Shown here piece after piece: positions 62,224-64,000 of a stretch of DNA of 64,000 nt. The number at the start of each line of letters is the position of its first letter. Position 1 is the first letter of the stretch. The notes under the pieces were generated by a model that saw only the letters and a list, made by a program, of their open reading frames with translations, ran no database searches and was not told the DNA's origin. This DNA comes from Flaviramulus_B aquimarinus (GTDB lineage: Bacteria > Bacteroidota > Bacteroidia > Flavobacteriales > Flavobacteriaceae), in assembly GCF_039543205.1 (NCBI RefSeq), contig NZ_BAABJH010000001.1, positions 62,001 through 126,000 on the forward strand, read 5' to 3'. A program made the translations under genes and the position numbers.

Positions 62224-63402
62224 ATGAAAGCAATACCTTATGGACGACAGCATATTACTGAAGAAGATATTCAAACAGTTATTGAAACACTACAATCAGA
62301 TTATTTAACTCAAGGTCCAAAAATAGCTGAATTTGAAGAAGCATTTGCTAACTATGTAGGTAGTAAATATGCTGTAGCAGTTTCTAATGGAACAGGAGCA
62401 CTTCATTTATGTACCCTAGCTTTAGGTGTAAAAGACGGCGACAAAGTTATAACCACACCCATTACTTTTGCTGCGTCTGCAAATTGTATTCGCTATTGCG
62501 GTGGAGAAGTCGTGTTTTCTGATATTGACCCTAACACCTATTTACTTGACATTAATAAGGTTAGAGCTTTATTAGAAAGCGCCCCTAAAGGCACTTACAA
62601 AGGTGTTATTCCTGTTGATTTTGCTGGTAGAGCAAACGATTTAGAAGCTTTTAGAAAACTAGCAGATGAGTTTGGTCTATGGATTATCGAAGATGCATGT
62701 CACGCTCCGGGCGGGTCATTTCAAGATGCCAATAACAATATACAATCTTGTGGTAATGGACAGTTTGCAAATCTAGCTATATTTTCATTTCATCCTGTTA
62801 AACATATTGCATCAGGTGAAGGTGGCATGATTACAACTAATGATGAAGCGCTGTATCAAAAACTACTTCAGTTACGTACACATGGCATTCTTAAGAATAA
62901 TGACCTATATACAAATTCAATAGAATTGGCTGGTGGTAACGAAACTTATCCAGGTTGGTATATGGAAATGCAAACCCTAGGGTTCAATTATAGACTAACA
63001 GATTTTCAAGCAGCTTTAGGTCTAAGTCAACTTGCTAGAGCACAAAAAGGTGTAGAAAGAAGACGAGAAATTGCTTCAAATTACTTTAAAGCGTTTACTA
63101 ACAAATCGTTTATTAAAGGACAATCTAAATCCATTGAAGGTCATGCCTATCATTTATATATTATAGAAGTTGAAGATAGATTAGGCTTATATAATTATTT
63201 ACGTAGCAAAAGTATATATGCACAAATACATTACATACCTTGTCATTTAATGCCTTATTACAAGCAATTTGGGTGGAAAGAAGGCGATATGCCAGCTTCA
63301 GAAAATTATTATAAGCACTGCATAAGTTTACCGATGTATCCCACATTAACTGATGAAGAGCAAGCTTATGTAATAGAAGAAATAAATACTTTTTATAAAT
63401 GA
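62224..63402 (+). CDS. pseC: UDP-4-amino-4,6-dideoxy-L-altrose transaminase PseC
   Basis: Second step of the pathway: a pyridoxal-phosphate DegT/DnrJ/EryC1-type aminotransferase that aminates the PseB product at C4. The 392-residue length fits. Visible motifs are YLTQGPKIAEFEEAFANYVG, AVSNGTGALHLCTLAL, IIEDACHAPGGSF and the PLP-lysine motif FSFHPVKHIASGEGG, followed by GFNYRLTDFQAALGLSQL. The stop (TGA 63400-63402) overlaps the start of the next gene (ATGA), so translation is coupled. Confidence 0.93.
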   Translation: MKAIPYGRQHITEEDIQTVIETLQSDYLTQGPKIAEFEEAFANYVGSKYAVAVSNGTGALHLCTLALGVKDGDKVITTPITFAASANCIRYCGGEVVFSDIDPNTYLLDINKVRALLESAPKGTYKGVIPVDFAGRANDLEAFRKLADEFGLWIIEDACHAPGGSFQDANNNIQSCGNGQFANLAIFSFHPVKHIASGEGGMITTNDEALYQKLLQLRTHGILKNNDLYTNSIELAGGNETYPGWYMEMQTLGFNYRLTDFQAALGLSQLARAQKGVERRREIASNYFKAFTNKSFIKGQSKSIEGHAYHLYIIEVEDRLGLYNYLRSKSIYAQIHYIPCHLMPYYKQFGWKEGDMPASENYYKHCISLPMYPTLTDEEQAYVIEEINTFYK

Positions 63403-64000
63403 TATTTGAAATACCTAAAAATGATATAATAAAAGAGATGGTACGTCAGTTAACATCTTTTTTTAGTATTACTTCCAATGAGATAGATGTTATTAATTCG
63501 TTAAGTGATGATGTATTTCAGCGTTGCAATGTTTGTTTTTCAAAAAGCAAAAACAAGTACTATTCAAAAGACGGAAAGGCTTATTTTAATCCTTACCACT
63601 CAGGACAGTACACTATTTTTTTATATTATTTTTCAAATACTATTTTCAAAAAAGACAAAAACAATAGAAGATTAGCCGACAAGGTTTACTATTTAAATAA
63701 AGTGATGAATTCCTGCGATTTGTTTTATGAAGTAGAATTGCCAGAAATTTTTATGTTAGATCATCCTGTTGGTACCGTAATAGGACGGGCAAAATTTGGA
63801 AACTATTTTTCATTCACACAAAATTGTACAATAGGAAACAACAACAATATATTTCCCGTAATAGGAGAACATGTAACATTATCAGCCAATTCAATGATAT
63901 TAGGAAATTCAAAAATTGGCAACAATGTAATTTTAGGAGCTGGTACTTGTATTAAAGATCATGATATCCCTGATAATTCATTAGTATTTGGTAGCTCTCC
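63399..64000 (+). CDS. Left-handed beta-helix acetyltransferase (CysE-like), 3' partial
   Basis: The frame is open from ATG 63399, which overlaps the pseC stop by 4 bp, to the window edge (200 codons seen). The N-terminal ~115 residues are helical (MIFEIPKNDIIKEMVRQLTS, NRRLADKVYYLNKVMNSCDL). From about residue 125 hexapeptide repeats begin: HPVGTVIGRAKFGNYFSFTQ, IGNNNNIFPVIGEHVTLSAN, ILGNSKIGNNVILGAGT, the left-handed beta-helix of CysE/WbbJ-type acetyltransferases. It probably acetylates an intermediate or the finished sugar. Canonical PseH is a GNAT, so this enzyme is either a substitute or a tailoring enzyme. Confidence 0.85.
   Translation, partial: MIFEIPKNDIIKEMVRQLTSFFSITSNEIDVINSLSDDVFQRCNVCFSKSKNKYYSKDGKAYFNPYHSGQYTIFLYYFSNTIFKKDKNNRRLADKVYYLNKVMNSCDLFYEVELPEIFMLDHPVGTVIGRAKFGNYFSFTQNCTIGNNNNIFPVIGEHVTLSANSMILGNSKIGNNVILGAGTCIKDHDIPDNSLVFGSS

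Overview
The window looks like a chromosomal segment of a Flavobacteriaceae bacterium (phylum Bacteroidota), probably marine. It is AT-rich, its genes lack clear Shine-Dalgarno sites, and several start regions carry the Bacteroidota -7 box TAnnTTTG. It encodes several type IX secretion system (T9SS) cargo proteins, two PorP/SprF barrels, a menaquinone pathway and a SusC-type/TonB-dependent receptor. No rRNA, tRNA, CRISPR array, prophage or insertion sequence was recognised.

Layout. 1-2.5 kb: the end of a secondary-metabolite cluster (NRPS thioesterase tail, family-1 glycosyltransferase, Sfp-type phosphopantetheinyl transferase). 2.5-16 kb, minus strand: two tandem pairs of T9SS type-B cargo and PorP/SprF barrel. 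One cargo is a giant SprB-like adhesin of about 2,740 residues, and one barrel is fused to a repetitive coiled coil and a SPOR-like domain. 16-18.2 kb: two secreted proteins of unknown role. 18.6-26.5 kb: mnmE, a SpoIIAA-like protein, a CvfB-like S1 protein, a GC-rich palindromic repeat element, DUF2853 and the menaquinone genes menD, isochorismate synthase and a hotdog thioesterase. 26-32.5 kb: assorted enzymes, a T9SS type-A surface protein, a probable gene relic and rlmI. 32.6-34.7 kb: an operon of prfB (with an intact programmed +1 frameshift), a HAD phosphatase and an ArsC-like protein. 34.7-41 kb: a family-2 glycosyltransferase, a TonB-dependent receptor, a small membrane protein, a 1-Cys peroxiredoxin and fumC. 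41-46.8 kb: a Crp-like regulator with an amino-acid racemase, hutI, hutG, a coiled-coil membrane protein and a MarR-GNAT fusion. 47-47.6 kb: a lipocalin-like lipoprotein.

47.6-56.9 kb, minus strand: a tightly packed eight-gene cluster in which most products match no characterised system. In transcription order it encodes a long coiled-coil protein, an unknown soluble protein, a GNAT, a AAA+ ATPase, a Nudix hydrolase, another unknown soluble protein and two membrane proteins. This is the best candidate in the window for an undescribed multi-protein system; its function cannot be deduced from sequence alone. 57-59.3 kb: a small membrane protein, ettA and another small membrane protein.

59.3-64 kb: the start of a surface-polysaccharide locus. 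A WecA/MraY-type initiating transferase is followed by pseB and pseC, then a left-handed beta-helix acetyltransferase cut by the window edge. This predicts a pseudaminic-acid-type or related amino sugar in the O-antigen or capsule.
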